Origin: Algoriphagus kandeliae
GTDB taxonomy: Bacteria > Bacteroidota > Bacteroidia > Cytophagales > Cyclobacteriaceae
Direction: 5' to 3'
NCBI RefSeq assembly: GCF_004571135.1
Contig: NZ_SPSB01000002.1
Span: 434,001 to 498,000, forward strand
DNA: 64,000 bases
Numbering within the stretch: the stretch's first letter is position 1; every line of letters starts with the position of its first letter. Below are positions 1 through 6,858 of this stretch, piece after piece. The position numbers and the translations under genes are program-made. A model generated the notes under the pieces. That model searched no databases. It was given only the letters and a program-made list of their open reading frames with translations, and was not told the origin of the DNA.

Positions 1-105
1 TGAAAAAGAATATTGTGTTTGATTGAGGACTGTGCTAGCGGTGGTCAAGTGGCCTTTGCCATCTTTTCCACTTCCATTCCATACGGCTGTTGCTTTTCTG
101 ATCAT
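1..105 (-). CDS. OsmC family protein, N-terminal part (gene leaves the window)
   Basis: The minus strand reads from an ATG at 105 to the window edge with no stop, giving 35 residues that begin MIRKATAVWNGSGKDGKG and continue HLTTASTVLNQTQ. This matches the start of OsmC/Ohr-type thiol peroxidases, where a Trp-x-Gly-x-x-x-x-Gly-x-Gly stretch precedes a 'ST.SGVLNQ' strand. These are cytoplasmic enzymes that reduce organic hydroperoxides. The two reactive cysteines lie downstream, outside the window, so catalytic competence cannot be judged. The call rests on N-terminal similarity only. Confidence 0.75.
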   Translation of the reverse strand, partial: MIRKATAVWNGSGKDGKGHLTTASTVLNQTQYSFS

Positions 106-169
106 GATATTATGGATTTGGGGTTAAAAATTAATTTATTTAAGAAATGAAATTGTGGTTGCTTTAGTT

Positions 170-505
170 CTATGATTTCGATTTTTTTCCTTTGAAGGGC
201 TTGATCATTCTACGAACTATCTGTTTTTCCTTTTCCCAGAAAAATCTAAACTGACCAAATAGAAAGCCATAGATCAGAAGAAAAATCTGATAGAGAGGAA
301 GAACAAGGAGCAGGTAAACGACTGTATTAATAAAACCTCCTTTTTCTACTCCAAAAAAATCCAAGATGGGATTTTTGATAAAGAGGATGGTAAAACCTGT
401 GCAGGCAAACACGATCAGAACCATGACTACCTGAAACAAGCTGTCCAATTTCCATTTGGCTTGGAGTCGCTTTAAAAAGCCAGGTTTATCAGGGTGATTG
501 GACAT
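170..505 (-). CDS. small two-helix membrane protein (DUF6787-like)
   Basis: A 111-residue protein with a basic N-terminus (many Lys/Arg up to residue 20) and two strong hydrophobic segments at about residues 25-45 and 60-85. It ends in a very basic tail (IKPFKGKKSKS), so both ends are probably cytoplasmic. It resembles the short conserved DUF6787 membrane proteins of Bacteroidota; no enzymatic motif is visible and the function is unknown. It is separated from the aspartate kinase gene by a terminator that belongs to that gene, so it probably has its own transcript. Start chosen at the only reasonable ATG. Confidence 0.7.
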   Translation of the reverse strand: MSNHPDKPGFLKRLQAKWKLDSLFQVVMVLIVFACTGFTILFIKNPILDFFGVEKGGFINTVVYLLLVLPLYQIFLLIYGFLFGQFRFFWEKEKQIVRRMIKPFKGKKSKS

Positions 506-532
506 GCGGCAAAAATAACAGGAAAGAGGCTA

Positions 533-563
533 ATAAAAAGAGCCGCGCAAATAAGCCCGGCTC
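533..563 (-). terminator. intrinsic terminator after aspartate kinase
   Basis: On the minus strand GAGCCG (563-558) pairs with CGGCTC (545-540) and is followed by a run of T (A539-A535 on plus). It lies 14 nt beyond the stop codon of the gene at 577-1899. Confidence 0.75.
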
Positions 564-576
564 CTTAGTCAATTTT

Positions 577-1899
577 TTAATCCCAATTAAATACCCCTTC
601 ATTCAAGTGTTGGAGGGCGTCTTTTTTATACTTAGTATCCAATAATAGAGAGACATTATGTCTACTTCCTCCGTAGGAGACCATTCGGATAGGAAAATCA
701 ACCAGGCTATCCATAACAGATTTGATTGCTCCCCGAGTTTCCGAAACCATATTTCCCACAATGCAAATAATGGTTTGGTTTTGATCCACTTCGACTGAAC
801 CTAAGGTTTCCAATTCTTCGATAATAGCCTTCAAGTGACTAGTATCGTCAATCGTAACAGAAACAGCCACCTCAGAGGTGGTGATCATATCGATTGGGGT
901 TTTGTACTTCTCGAAAATTTCGAAAACCCTTCTCAAGAATCCATAAGCCAAAAGCATTCGGCTGGATTTGATTTTAATTGCAGTAATTCCATCTTTTGCA
1001 GCAATCGCCTTCACTCCTTTGGTTTCCACATCGGCTTTGATCAAAGTTCCATGTGCTTGTGGATCCATGGTGTTCAGTAGACGTACTGGGACGTTGTACT
1101 GTTGTGCTGGCCAGATTGAAGCAGGATGGAGGATTTTTGCCCCGAAATAAGCCAACTCAGCAGCCTCATCAAATGAAAGCTCTGCGATTGGACGGGTTTT
1201 GTCCACGATTCGCGGGTCATTATTGTGCATGCCGTCAATGTCTGTCCAGATTTCACAGACGGAAGCATTGATGGCTGCTGCTATAAGAGAAGCAGTATAA
1301 TCAGAACCCCCTCGCTTGAGGTTATCCACTTCATTTCGATGATTTTTGCAGATATAACCCTGAGTGATGAAAAGTTTTTCTCCCGAGTGCTGAGCTAAAA
1401 TGGCTTTGAGTTTTTCAGAAATTTTTCCGAGCTCAGGCTCTGAGTTTTCATCAATGCTCATGAAGTCCAATGCCACCAAGAATACTGCAGGAATTTCCAA
1501 TTCCTCTAATAGCGTGTAGAATAATTTGGTAGAGAGTAATTCTCCCTGAGCCAAAATATCCCGATTGATTGCCTCATTGAAGGAAATCTTGAGGATGATA
1601 TTCAAAAACTCAAAATGCTCTTTAATGATAGCTTCTGCTTTCTTTCTAGCTTTTTCAGTTTTAAGTAGCTGTGGATAAAAATCCAAATAATGTGCATGTA
1701 GGGCGTCTATTCGCTCTTTTGCCAAGATACGATCAGCTGCAGCAAGTGCTTCTCCAATACTTACAAGTGCATTGGTCGTGCCGGAAAGAGCTGAAAGCAC
1801 CACAATGGTTGGTTCGTCTGAAGCAGTGACTAGGTCTTTGACCTGATGCATTCGCTCGGGCTTACCTACAGAGGTTCCCCCGAATTTCATGACTTTCAT
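577..1899 (-). CDS. lysC: aspartate kinase (monofunctional)
   Basis: Phosphorylates L-aspartate to aspartyl-4-phosphate, the first step towards lysine/diaminopimelate, threonine and methionine, in the cytoplasm. The 440-residue protein opens with the signature KFGGTSVG at residues 5-12. It has the family's NLKRGGSDYTA motif around residue 195-205 and EIWTDIDGM after it. The C-terminal ~150 residues have the look of the tandem ACT regulatory domains (for example MVSETRGAIKSVMDSL). There is no homoserine dehydrogenase domain, so it is not a ThrA fusion. It may form a unit with ribH upstream (30 nt gap). Feedback inhibition by Lys or Thr is expected for the family but cannot be read from sequence. 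Bacteroidota often have several aspartate kinases, so the symbol is provisional. Confidence 0.95.
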   Translation of the reverse strand: MKVMKFGGTSVGKPERMHQVKDLVTASDEPTIVVLSALSGTTNALVSIGEALAAADRILAKERIDALHAHYLDFYPQLLKTEKARKKAEAIIKEHFEFLNIILKISFNEAINRDILAQGELLSTKLFYTLLEELEIPAVFLVALDFMSIDENSEPELGKISEKLKAILAQHSGEKLFITQGYICKNHRNEVDNLKRGGSDYTASLIAAAINASVCEIWTDIDGMHNNDPRIVDKTRPIAELSFDEAAELAYFGAKILHPASIWPAQQYNVPVRLLNTMDPQAHGTLIKADVETKGVKAIAAKDGITAIKIKSSRMLLAYGFLRRVFEIFEKYKTPIDMITTSEVAVSVTIDDTSHLKAIIEELETLGSVEVDQNQTIICIVGNMVSETRGAIKSVMDSLVDFPIRMVSYGGSRHNVSLLLDTKYKKDALQHLNEGVFNWD

Positions 1900-1929
1900 A
1901 AATGATCTATAGGTTTTTGGTTTGAGTGC

Positions 1930-2406
1930 TTAGAATCCGAGCATTTTGACGGCTGTGATAGCAGCTTCGTCACCTTTGTTTCCATGTTTTCCTCCAGCTC
2001 GGTCCATGGCTTGTTGCTGATTATTGGGTGTTAAAACCCCAAAAATGACTGGTTTGTTATACTTCAAACCCACATTGGTGATTCCATTAGCAACGGCGTC
2101 ACAGATGAAGTCGAAGTGACGGGTTTCGCCTTGAATCACACAGCCCAAGCAAATAACCGCATCGATGCTTTCGTCCTGAGCACACCACTGTGCCCCAAGT
2201 GAAAGCTCGAAAGAACCGGGGACATTTTTTCGGATGATGTTTTCCTTTTTTGCACCATGCTGAAGTAAGGTCTGATAGGCTCCGGAATAAAGGGCTTCGG
2301 TTACGTCCTCATTCCACTCGGAAACTACGATCGCAAATTTTTTGGTGCTTATATCGGAGATGTTTTTGGAGCTGTATTCGCTCAGGCTTTTGTTAGAGGT
2401 AGCCAT
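1930..2406 (-). CDS. ribH: 6,7-dimethyl-8-ribityllumazine synthase
   Basis: Condenses 5-amino-6-ribitylamino-uracil with dihydroxybutanone phosphate in the penultimate step of riboflavin synthesis. The 158-residue protein has the family landmarks: VSEWNEDVTEAL for the substrate pocket, VPGSFELSLGAQ, the phosphate-binding region GCVIQGETRHFDFI with the catalytic His, and the C-terminal GGKHGNKGDEAA. I place the start at the ATG at 2406; a reading frame open to 2433 would add nine residues that overlap the upstream terminator. The N-terminus is about 20 residues longer than short family members. Other rib genes are not in the window, and the gene stands beside lysC. Confidence 0.95.
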   Translation of the reverse strand: MATSNKSLSEYSSKNISDISTKKFAIVVSEWNEDVTEALYSGAYQTLLQHGAKKENIIRKNVPGSFELSLGAQWCAQDESIDAVICLGCVIQGETRHFDFICDAVANGITNVGLKYNKPVIFGVLTPNNQQQAMDRAGGKHGNKGDEAAITAVKMLGF

Positions 2407-2431
2407 AGTTTGATTTCGTTTGGGTTTAAAC

Positions 2432-2462
2432 AAAAAAGAGTAAGACCGGAGGGGCCTTACTC
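2432..2462 (-). terminator. intrinsic terminator after the TPR gene
   Basis: On the minus strand GAGTAAGGCC (2462-2453) pairs with the complementary GGTCTTACTC (2447-2438) around a short loop, then a T run (A2437-A2432 on plus). It separates the TPR gene from ribH. Confidence 0.8.
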
Positions 2463-2488
2463 TTCTAATAATTGCTTATAGTCAAGCA

Positions 2489-3202
2489 TTACTTAGCGGC
2501 AAGGCCTTCTAAGCGTGCTTTGTGTTTTCGTGCAAAAGAATACTCGTAAGACTCATAGTAGTTGTCCTCGATTTCACCATATGCTTCGATTGCGTCTTGG
2601 ATACGACCTGCTTCTTCGAAAGCAATGGCTAATTTGTACAAATACTTAGGAGTGAAATACTTGTTTTCGTTGTAATTAGCTGCTTTTTCATAGTTTGTGA
2701 TAGCCTTATCCAGGTCACCACTTTCTAAGTAAGCATCGCCTAACAAAGAGTAAGCTTTTCCTTGAACCAAGTAATCGTCAGAAGAAAACTTCTCCAAATA
2801 GTTAATTGCTTCTGCGTAGTTTTTCTCAGAAAGGTAGATGGAACCCAAGTAAAAGTTGGCTAGGTTAGCCGCATCGGTATTTGGATATTCATCTACGATT
2901 TGCAAGAATCCCGCATTAATTCCATCGCCGTTCAAAGCAAAGTCAATACTGTCCTGCTCATAGAAATATACAGCTTGGAACATTTCGGACTGTGCCTTGT
3001 CGTTTTGGTTTTGATTGTTGATTTGGAAGAATAGGATGCCTCCGATCAAAATGATCGCAGCAATCAAGACTCCTCCCAATACTTTGCTATTTTTCTTCAA
3101 AAAAGCTTCACCTCTTCCAAGTCTCTCTGCTAAAACCTCAGGGTTCTCTAGCAATTCATTTGAAGGATCGTGCGCTGCTTTTTTGGAATGTTTCGTTGCC
3201 AT
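2489..3202 (-). CDS. TPR-repeat membrane protein (YfgM/BamD-like)
   Basis: A 237-residue protein anchored by one helix at about residues 41-59 (VLGGVLIAAIILIGGILFF) and followed by a mainly helical region with TPR-type motifs (LANFYLGSIYLSEKNYAEAI, AYSLLGDAYLESGDLDKAI, YLYKLAIAFEEAGRIQDAI). Tetratricopeptide repeats mediate protein-protein contacts. The topology, a short cytoplasmic N-tail and a periplasmic TPR part, is like YfgM, a partner of the secretion machinery, but the assignment to a complex is inference. Start at ATG 3202 is preferred because a TTG three codons upstream sits just before a close-fitting promoter whose transcript would start about 10-15 nt upstream. Confidence 0.85.
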   Translation of the reverse strand: MATKHSKKAAHDPSNELLENPEVLAERLGRGEAFLKKNSKVLGGVLIAAIILIGGILFFQINNQNQNDKAQSEMFQAVYFYEQDSIDFALNGDGINAGFLQIVDEYPNTDAANLANFYLGSIYLSEKNYAEAINYLEKFSSDDYLVQGKAYSLLGDAYLESGDLDKAITNYEKAANYNENKYFTPKYLYKLAIAFEEAGRIQDAIEAYGEIEDNYYESYEYSFARKHKARLEGLAAK

Positions 3203-3222
3203 GTTACTCAATTTTCGAGTCG

Positions 3223-3252
3223 CAAATATACAGTTTTTATGATTTACACAAA
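3223..3252 (-). promoter_or_regulatory. Bacteroidota-type promoter of the TPR gene
   Basis: Minus strand: -33 element TTTG (3252-3249), 18-nt spacer, -7 element TATATTTG (3230-3223). This fits the Bacteroidota primary sigma consensus TTTG-N(18-21)-TAnnTTTG. The start codon at 3202 follows at a short distance, as is usual in this phylum. Confidence 0.65.
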
Positions 3253-3255
3253 GCC

Positions 3256-3294
3256 CAATAAAAAAGCCATGAAGTCACATGAAATCATGGCTTT
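3256..3294 (-). terminator. intrinsic terminator after pdhA
   Basis: Minus strand AAAGCCATGA (3294-3285) pairs with TCATGGCTTT (3272-3263) around a 12-nt loop and runs into T residues. It lies about 20 nt beyond the stop of the gene at 3315-4334 and overlaps nothing else. Confidence 0.75.
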
Positions 3295-3314
3295 GGGTCT
3301 TCAATATTTTGTGC

Positions 3315-4334
3315 TTATTCCATGACGAAAGGATAGTCTTCTTGGACATATACATCCTTGAAGGCATCCATTCCATCAGGCCAAGGAGATTCCTCAGCAA
3401 ATTTAACGGCATCAGCTACTTGTTTTTTCACCTTTGCATTGATTGCCTCGATCTCTTCTTCAGTCAAAATTTTATTATCCTGAATAGTTTTAAGGACTTG
3501 CTCGATAGGGTCTTTCTTCTTGTATTCCTCTACCTCTTCCTTGGTTCGGTATTTTTGAGGGTCAGACATTGAGTGTCCTTTGTATCGATAAGTTCGGAAT
3601 TCCAATAGGGTAGGACCATCTCCTCTTCTTGCTCTTTCTGCAGCTTCAGCTACGGCCTCGTGAACAGCTTCCACATTCATTCCATCCACGGGGAAGGAAG
3701 GCATGTCGTATGCATCTCCAATTTTGTAAAGCTCTGTCACATTTGAAGTACGCGCTACAGAAGTACCCATAGCATAGCCATTATTTTCGATCACGAAAAT
3801 AACTGGAGTCTTGTACAACATAGCCAAGTTGAAAGCTTCGTGAACGGCACCTTGACGAACGGCACCATCACCCATGTGACAGATACAAAGGTTTTTCGTG
3901 CCTTTATATTTTTCAGCAAAGCCAATTCCCAAGCCCATAGGGACCTGAGCACCTACGATGCCGTGACCGCCCATGAAGTTTCTCTCTTTATCAAAAATGT
4001 GCATGGAACCGCCCTTACCTTTAGTAGTACCAGTGGCTTTGCCATACAATTCAGCCATGATGGCTCCCGGGTCTGTGCCCAAGCCTAGCGGATGACCGTG
4101 ATCCCGGTATGCTGTGATCCATTTGTCGTCCTTATCTAGGGCAGTGATTGCACCTGCAGCGCAAGCTTCTTGTCCGATGTAGAGGTGGCAAAAGCCACGG
4201 ATTTTCTGCTGGCCATAAAGCTGGCCTGCTTTTTCCTCAAACCTCCTCATCAAAAGCATGCTTTCGTACCAGTAGGCGTAAGTTTCCTTGGAATACTTTA
4301 CTTTGGACTTATTTGCTGTGGTTCTCTTTGCCAT
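3315..4334 (-). CDS. pdhA: pyruvate dehydrogenase E1 component, alpha subunit
   Basis: Thiamine-diphosphate-dependent E1 alpha subunit that decarboxylates pyruvate and passes the acetyl group to the E2 lipoyl domain. The 339-residue protein has the two-subunit E1 alpha layout. The ThDP/Mg motif runs from GDGAVRQG (155-162) to IENNGYAMG (182-190), and the phosphorylation-loop region YRYKGHSMSDPQKYR is present. The E1 beta gene is not adjacent; in Bacteroidota the subunits are often apart, so a partner elsewhere is expected. A branched-chain 2-oxoacid dehydrogenase alpha subunit is the main alternative, but length and the YRGHGHPLG-type segment (AYRDHGHPLGLG) favour pyruvate. The gene is divergent from recF. 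Confidence 0.92.
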   Translation of the reverse strand: MAKRTTANKSKVKYSKETYAYWYESMLLMRRFEEKAGQLYGQQKIRGFCHLYIGQEACAAGAITALDKDDKWITAYRDHGHPLGLGTDPGAIMAELYGKATGTTKGKGGSMHIFDKERNFMGGHGIVGAQVPMGLGIGFAEKYKGTKNLCICHMGDGAVRQGAVHEAFNLAMLYKTPVIFVIENNGYAMGTSVARTSNVTELYKIGDAYDMPSFPVDGMNVEAVHEAVAEAAERARRGDGPTLLEFRTYRYKGHSMSDPQKYRTKEEVEEYKKKDPIEQVLKTIQDNKILTEEEIEAINAKVKKQVADAVKFAEESPWPDGMDAFKDVYVQEDYPFVME

Positions 4335-4366
4335 ATCGTAAATTCAAAATATGCTAATTTAGGCCC

Positions 4367-4374
4367 CAAATATA
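4367..4374 (-). promoter_or_regulatory. -7 element upstream of pdhA
   Basis: Minus strand TATATTTG matches TAnnTTTG exactly, 33 nt upstream of the pdhA ATG. The -33 position is only T-rich, so this is a partial match. Confidence 0.45.
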
Positions 4375-4424
4375 ACCAACCTCTCCTAAAAATCAGGCTG
4401 CCGCCAAAATTATTCCTGAACCGC

Positions 4425-5531
4425 ATGTATCTAAAGTCCCTGGAACTCTTACAATTCAAAAACCATGAGAAAACCCGGCTGGACTTTTCCCCTCAAATCA
4501 ATTGTTTCACCGGATTGAATGGAAGTGGAAAAACAAATATCCTTGATGGAATCCATTATCTCTCTCTTACCAAAAGTGCGGTTCAGTCCAGTGATTCCCT
4601 TAATGTACAGCACGAACATGATTTTTTCGCGATAAAGGGGATTTTTGAGATTAACCAAAAACCACTGGAAGTTCGCTGTACCTTTGAGTTAGGGAAAAAG
4701 AAGCAGATCTGGCAAAACGGGAAAGCTTTGGACAAGACCTCTGAACATGTAGGGCTGATTCCTTTGGTTTTAATTGCTCCGGATGATACTGAATTAATAA
4801 AAGGAGGAAGTGAAGGCCGTCGAAAATTCTTCGATGGACTGCTGTCCCAAATGGATAAAAGTTACTTATCTGAGCTTATTCGATATCATCATTATTTGAA
4901 GCAGCGGAATGCACTTTTAAAGCAGTTTGCTGAGACGGGTAGAAGGGATTTGACTCTTTTGGGAAGCTATGATCAAGAAATGATTCGGCTGAGTCAGATG
5001 TTGGCCAAAAGGCGAAGTGAGTTGATGTCAGAATTGGCTCCTATGCTTCAGGAGCATTATGAGGAGATTTCCCAAGGACAGGAAAAAGTAAGTGTACAAT
5101 ATGATACCGAGGCCTTAAGGGAGGATTTTGCAGATTACTTTCTGGATCTTCGGAAAAAGGATTTTATCACTAAGAATTCCAATGCTGGTATTCATAAAGA
5201 CGATTACAATTTTCTAATTGGTGAACATCCTATCCGAAAAATCGGAAGCCAGGGTCAACAAAAGTCTTTTATCATCGCTCTGAAACTGGCTCAGTTTCAA
5301 ATCTTCGAGCAGGTGAAAGGAGAGAAGCCCTTGCTCTTATTAGATGATATTTTCGACAAATTGGATGATTCACGAATCGCTCAGATGATGCAATTAATTT
5401 CCAAGCATACTTTTGGACAGATTTTTTTGACGGATGCTCGGCCGGAACGCTCTCATTCCATTTTAACCCAGTTGGACTCGGAGGTTTATTTCTTTGGAGT
5501 GGAAAATGGAAAAGTAAATCCGGAGCAATAA
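4425..5531 (+). CDS. recF: DNA replication and repair protein RecF
   Basis: SMC/ABC-type ATPase that helps load RecA at single-strand gaps with RecO and RecR. The 368-residue protein starts MYLKSLELLQFKNH and has Walker A GLNGSGKTN (30-38), the ABC signature region KIGSQGQQKSF and Walker B LLLLDDIFDKLDD near the C-terminus. The frame stays open upstream to 4170, but that part overlaps pdhA on the other strand and lacks homology, so the ATG at 4425 is chosen. The last 17 codons plus the terminator are duplicated 1.3 kb downstream (see repeat and pseudogene entries), which suggests recombination at this 3' end. The gene itself is intact. Confidence 0.96.
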   Translation: MYLKSLELLQFKNHEKTRLDFSPQINCFTGLNGSGKTNILDGIHYLSLTKSAVQSSDSLNVQHEHDFFAIKGIFEINQKPLEVRCTFELGKKKQIWQNGKALDKTSEHVGLIPLVLIAPDDTELIKGGSEGRRKFFDGLLSQMDKSYLSELIRYHHYLKQRNALLKQFAETGRRDLTLLGSYDQEMIRLSQMLAKRRSELMSELAPMLQEHYEEISQGQEKVSVQYDTEALREDFADYFLDLRKKDFITKNSNAGIHKDDYNFLIGEHPIRKIGSQGQQKSFIIALKLAQFQIFEQVKGEKPLLLLDDIFDKLDDSRIAQMMQLISKHTFGQIFLTDARPERSHSILTQLDSEVYFFGVENGKVNPEQ

Positions 5532-5553
5532 AAAAAGAGGCCGAAGCCTCTTT
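5479..5553 (+). repeat. 75-bp perfect direct repeat, left copy (recF 3' end plus terminator)
   Basis: Identical base for base to 6778-6852 (offset 1299). It covers the last 17 codons and stop of recF and the downstream hairpin. Beyond the right end, 5554-5595 shows weak similarity to the 3' end of the nucleotidyltransferase gene at 6859, including the shared CCACAAATT, as if it were a decayed second copy of that gene end. Confidence 0.95.
5534..5553. terminator. bidirectional terminator after recF
   Basis: Hairpin AAAGAGGC-cgaa-GCCTCTTT with T residues on the plus side and a seven-A run (5530-5536) giving T7 on the minus side. It can end recF (plus) and the small gene at 5599-5769 (minus). 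Confidence 0.85.
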
Positions 5554-5598
5554 TAATATTTCCACAAATTATTTCAACTTTCGAATACCTTGCCTTAT

Positions 5599-5769
5599 TT
5601 AACCGAAATGAGAATTTTCTTTAGTTCTGCTAGTGTTGGATGAACTAGAAAACAGTTTTTTTAAAATTTTCCAGCCCTTGTATAAGATTATCAAAATAAG
5701 CGCTAGTAGTACCAAAAAAAATATTGATACAACGAATAGATAAATGTAGCTATCGATATAGTTTTCCAT
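5599..5769 (-). CDS. 56-residue single-helix membrane protein
   Basis: The minus strand encodes 56 residues from ATG 5769 to TAA 5599. The N-terminus is MENYIDSYIYLF, followed by a strongly hydrophobic segment at about residues 9-32 (FFLVLLALILIIL), then a basic, Ser/Thr-rich tail (KGWKILKKLF, ending NSHFG). One membrane helix with a cytoplasmic basic tail is predicted. It begins 12 nt after the stop of the lipoprotein gene, so the two look co-transcribed, and the recF-side terminator lies beyond it. No family is recognised. Its size alone does not prove it is translated; the operon position and clean helix support it. Confidence 0.55.
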   Translation of the reverse strand: MENYIDSYIYLFVVSIFFLVLLALILIILYKGWKILKKLFSSSSNTSRTKENSHFG

Positions 5770-5781
5770 AATGATTTCCTT

Positions 5782-6492
5782 TTAGGGTTGGGCATAGAAC
5801 CAAGATACGGAACCTGTACATCCATCAATCCTCATTCGAATATAGTAAGTTTCATAATTTGTAAAAGGTGCACCATCAATCCAAAGGTTAAATGTCACCG
5901 TATATTCAACTTGAAAAACATAGGTATTCGTTAAGGGCCAAGAATCAGGATTTACTGGATTAACAGTGGTTCCTCTTACACCCATGAAAGGATAAATACC
6001 GTACATTGAGAATGAATGACTATTCAAATTGCCGTTTCCAACAGCTAAAGTTATTTTAACTCCATTTAAATCTTGACCAGGAAGCACCATAGCAGGTACA
6101 CGAGCAGATACGGTATGGGCATTATGAAGGCATAAAATTTTATTATTTGGAGTTGTACTAGAATTTTTCCGAAAAGACTCAAGTGTTTGTTGGGGAATAG
6201 AGATATTATTTCTTTCAAGAATTTTCATTATCTCCGAAAAATCTATTTTAGATTTTTCAATATTAGAGTGAGTCTGCTTTCGATATTTTAAGAAATACTC
6301 AAATTCTTTTATTGTTAACTGAATTGTTTCGTTTTCTGGGTTTTTAAAATCATTGACACTTTCTGCTCTAAAACCATATCTCTCAGAGAGTAATTTGACT
6401 TTATTTGAAAGTTCATTATGATTATCTTCATGTATGGAACAACCTAGAAGTCCCGTTAGAAGCAAAAAAATCAAAGAATTAAACGTTTTCAT
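5782..6492 (-). CDS. putative lipoprotein of unknown function in an insert
   Basis: A 236-residue protein with a lipoprotein signal peptide: MKTF, a hydrophobic core and lipobox TGLLGC with the lipidated Cys at residue 18. The middle (20-110) is charged and helical. The last ~115 residues look like a beta-rich domain (VTFNLWIDGAPFTNYETYYI; DGCTGSVSWFYAQP) containing three Cys. I do not recognise the family. It lies in an AT-rich segment flanked by a 75-bp direct repeat, so it was probably gained as cargo. It is followed by a 56-residue membrane protein on the same strand. Outer-membrane or periplasmic location is inferred from the signal. Confidence 0.8.
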   Translation of the reverse strand: MKTFNSLIFLLLTGLLGCSIHEDNHNELSNKVKLLSERYGFRAESVNDFKNPENETIQLTIKEFEYFLKYRKQTHSNIEKSKIDFSEIMKILERNNISIPQQTLESFRKNSSTTPNNKILCLHNAHTVSARVPAMVLPGQDLNGVKITLAVGNGNLNSHSFSMYGIYPFMGVRGTTVNPVNPDSWPLTNTYVFQVEYTVTFNLWIDGAPFTNYETYYIRMRIDGCTGSVSWFYAQP

Positions 6493-6704
6493 GATTTTGA
6501 AAATTTTATATTAAACAAACTAAGACAACAAAAAACAGCGAAAAAAATAGGTTTGATGTTTTATTTAGGTATTAACCTACTAAAAATATAAATAAAAACA
6601 AAAATAAATTTTAAGTTTCACGAAAAAATTTTTTTAAAACATTGAAAATCAATGGAATAAAATATAAAATATTTTTTCGTTCAAGTCTAAAAAATTACCC
6701 TCGA
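6493..6704. other. AT-rich intergenic part of the insert
   Basis: A stretch dominated by A and T runs, with no convincing coding frame, hairpin or exact TAnnTTTG element. It presumably holds the promoter of the lipoprotein gene, but I cannot pinpoint it. The composition is clearly more AT-rich than the surrounding genes. Confidence 0.5.
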
Positions 6705-6830
6705 CACACCTTCAGGTAGATCTTTCTCACCAATGTCCTATAGGAGCGATCCCGGGGTATCTTGAGTCAACTGGATCCGGAGGTTTATTTCTTTGGAGTG
6801 GAAAATGGAAAAGTAAATCCGGAGCAATAA
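6705..6830 (+). pseudogene. recF: decayed duplicate of the recF 3' end
   Basis: Read in frame, this stretch gives HTFR*IFLTNVL*ERSRG, then ILSQLDPEVYFFGVENGKV, then NPEQ and stop. The intact recF reads HTFGQIFLTDARPERSHS, then ILTQLDSEVYFFGVENGKV, then NPEQ at 5406-5531. The left two-thirds is diverged and has two in-frame TAG stops; the last 53 nt are identical to the intact gene. So this is a second, once-functional recF end whose upstream part comes from a different allele. It cannot be expressed as protein. Confidence 0.85.
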
Positions 6831-6852
6831 AAAAAGAGGCCGAAGCCTCTTT
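6778..6852 (+). repeat. 75-bp perfect direct repeat, right copy
   Basis: Exact copy of 5479-5553. Left of it the recF-like sequence is diverged; right of it is the intact 3' end of the nucleotidyltransferase gene. The arrangement gene-repeat-remnant ... remnant-repeat-gene is what a single crossover within the repeat would leave. Confidence 0.95.
6829..6852 (-). terminator. terminator after the nucleotidyltransferase gene
   Basis: Same hairpin as at 5534 (AAAGAGGC-cgaa-GCCTCTTT). On the minus strand it is followed by T7 and sits 7 nt beyond the stop codon at 6859. Confidence 0.8.
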
Positions 6853-6858
6853 AAATGA

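Noticed and set aside
5272..5565. 97-codon minus-strand frame over the recF end
   Set aside because: Overlaps recF and its terminator; no homology, and the terminator would be inside it.
5554..6777. Classical integrase-mediated genomic island
   Set aside because: No integrase, tRNA target or att-like short core; the 75-bp repeat with mirrored remnants fits homologous recombination better.
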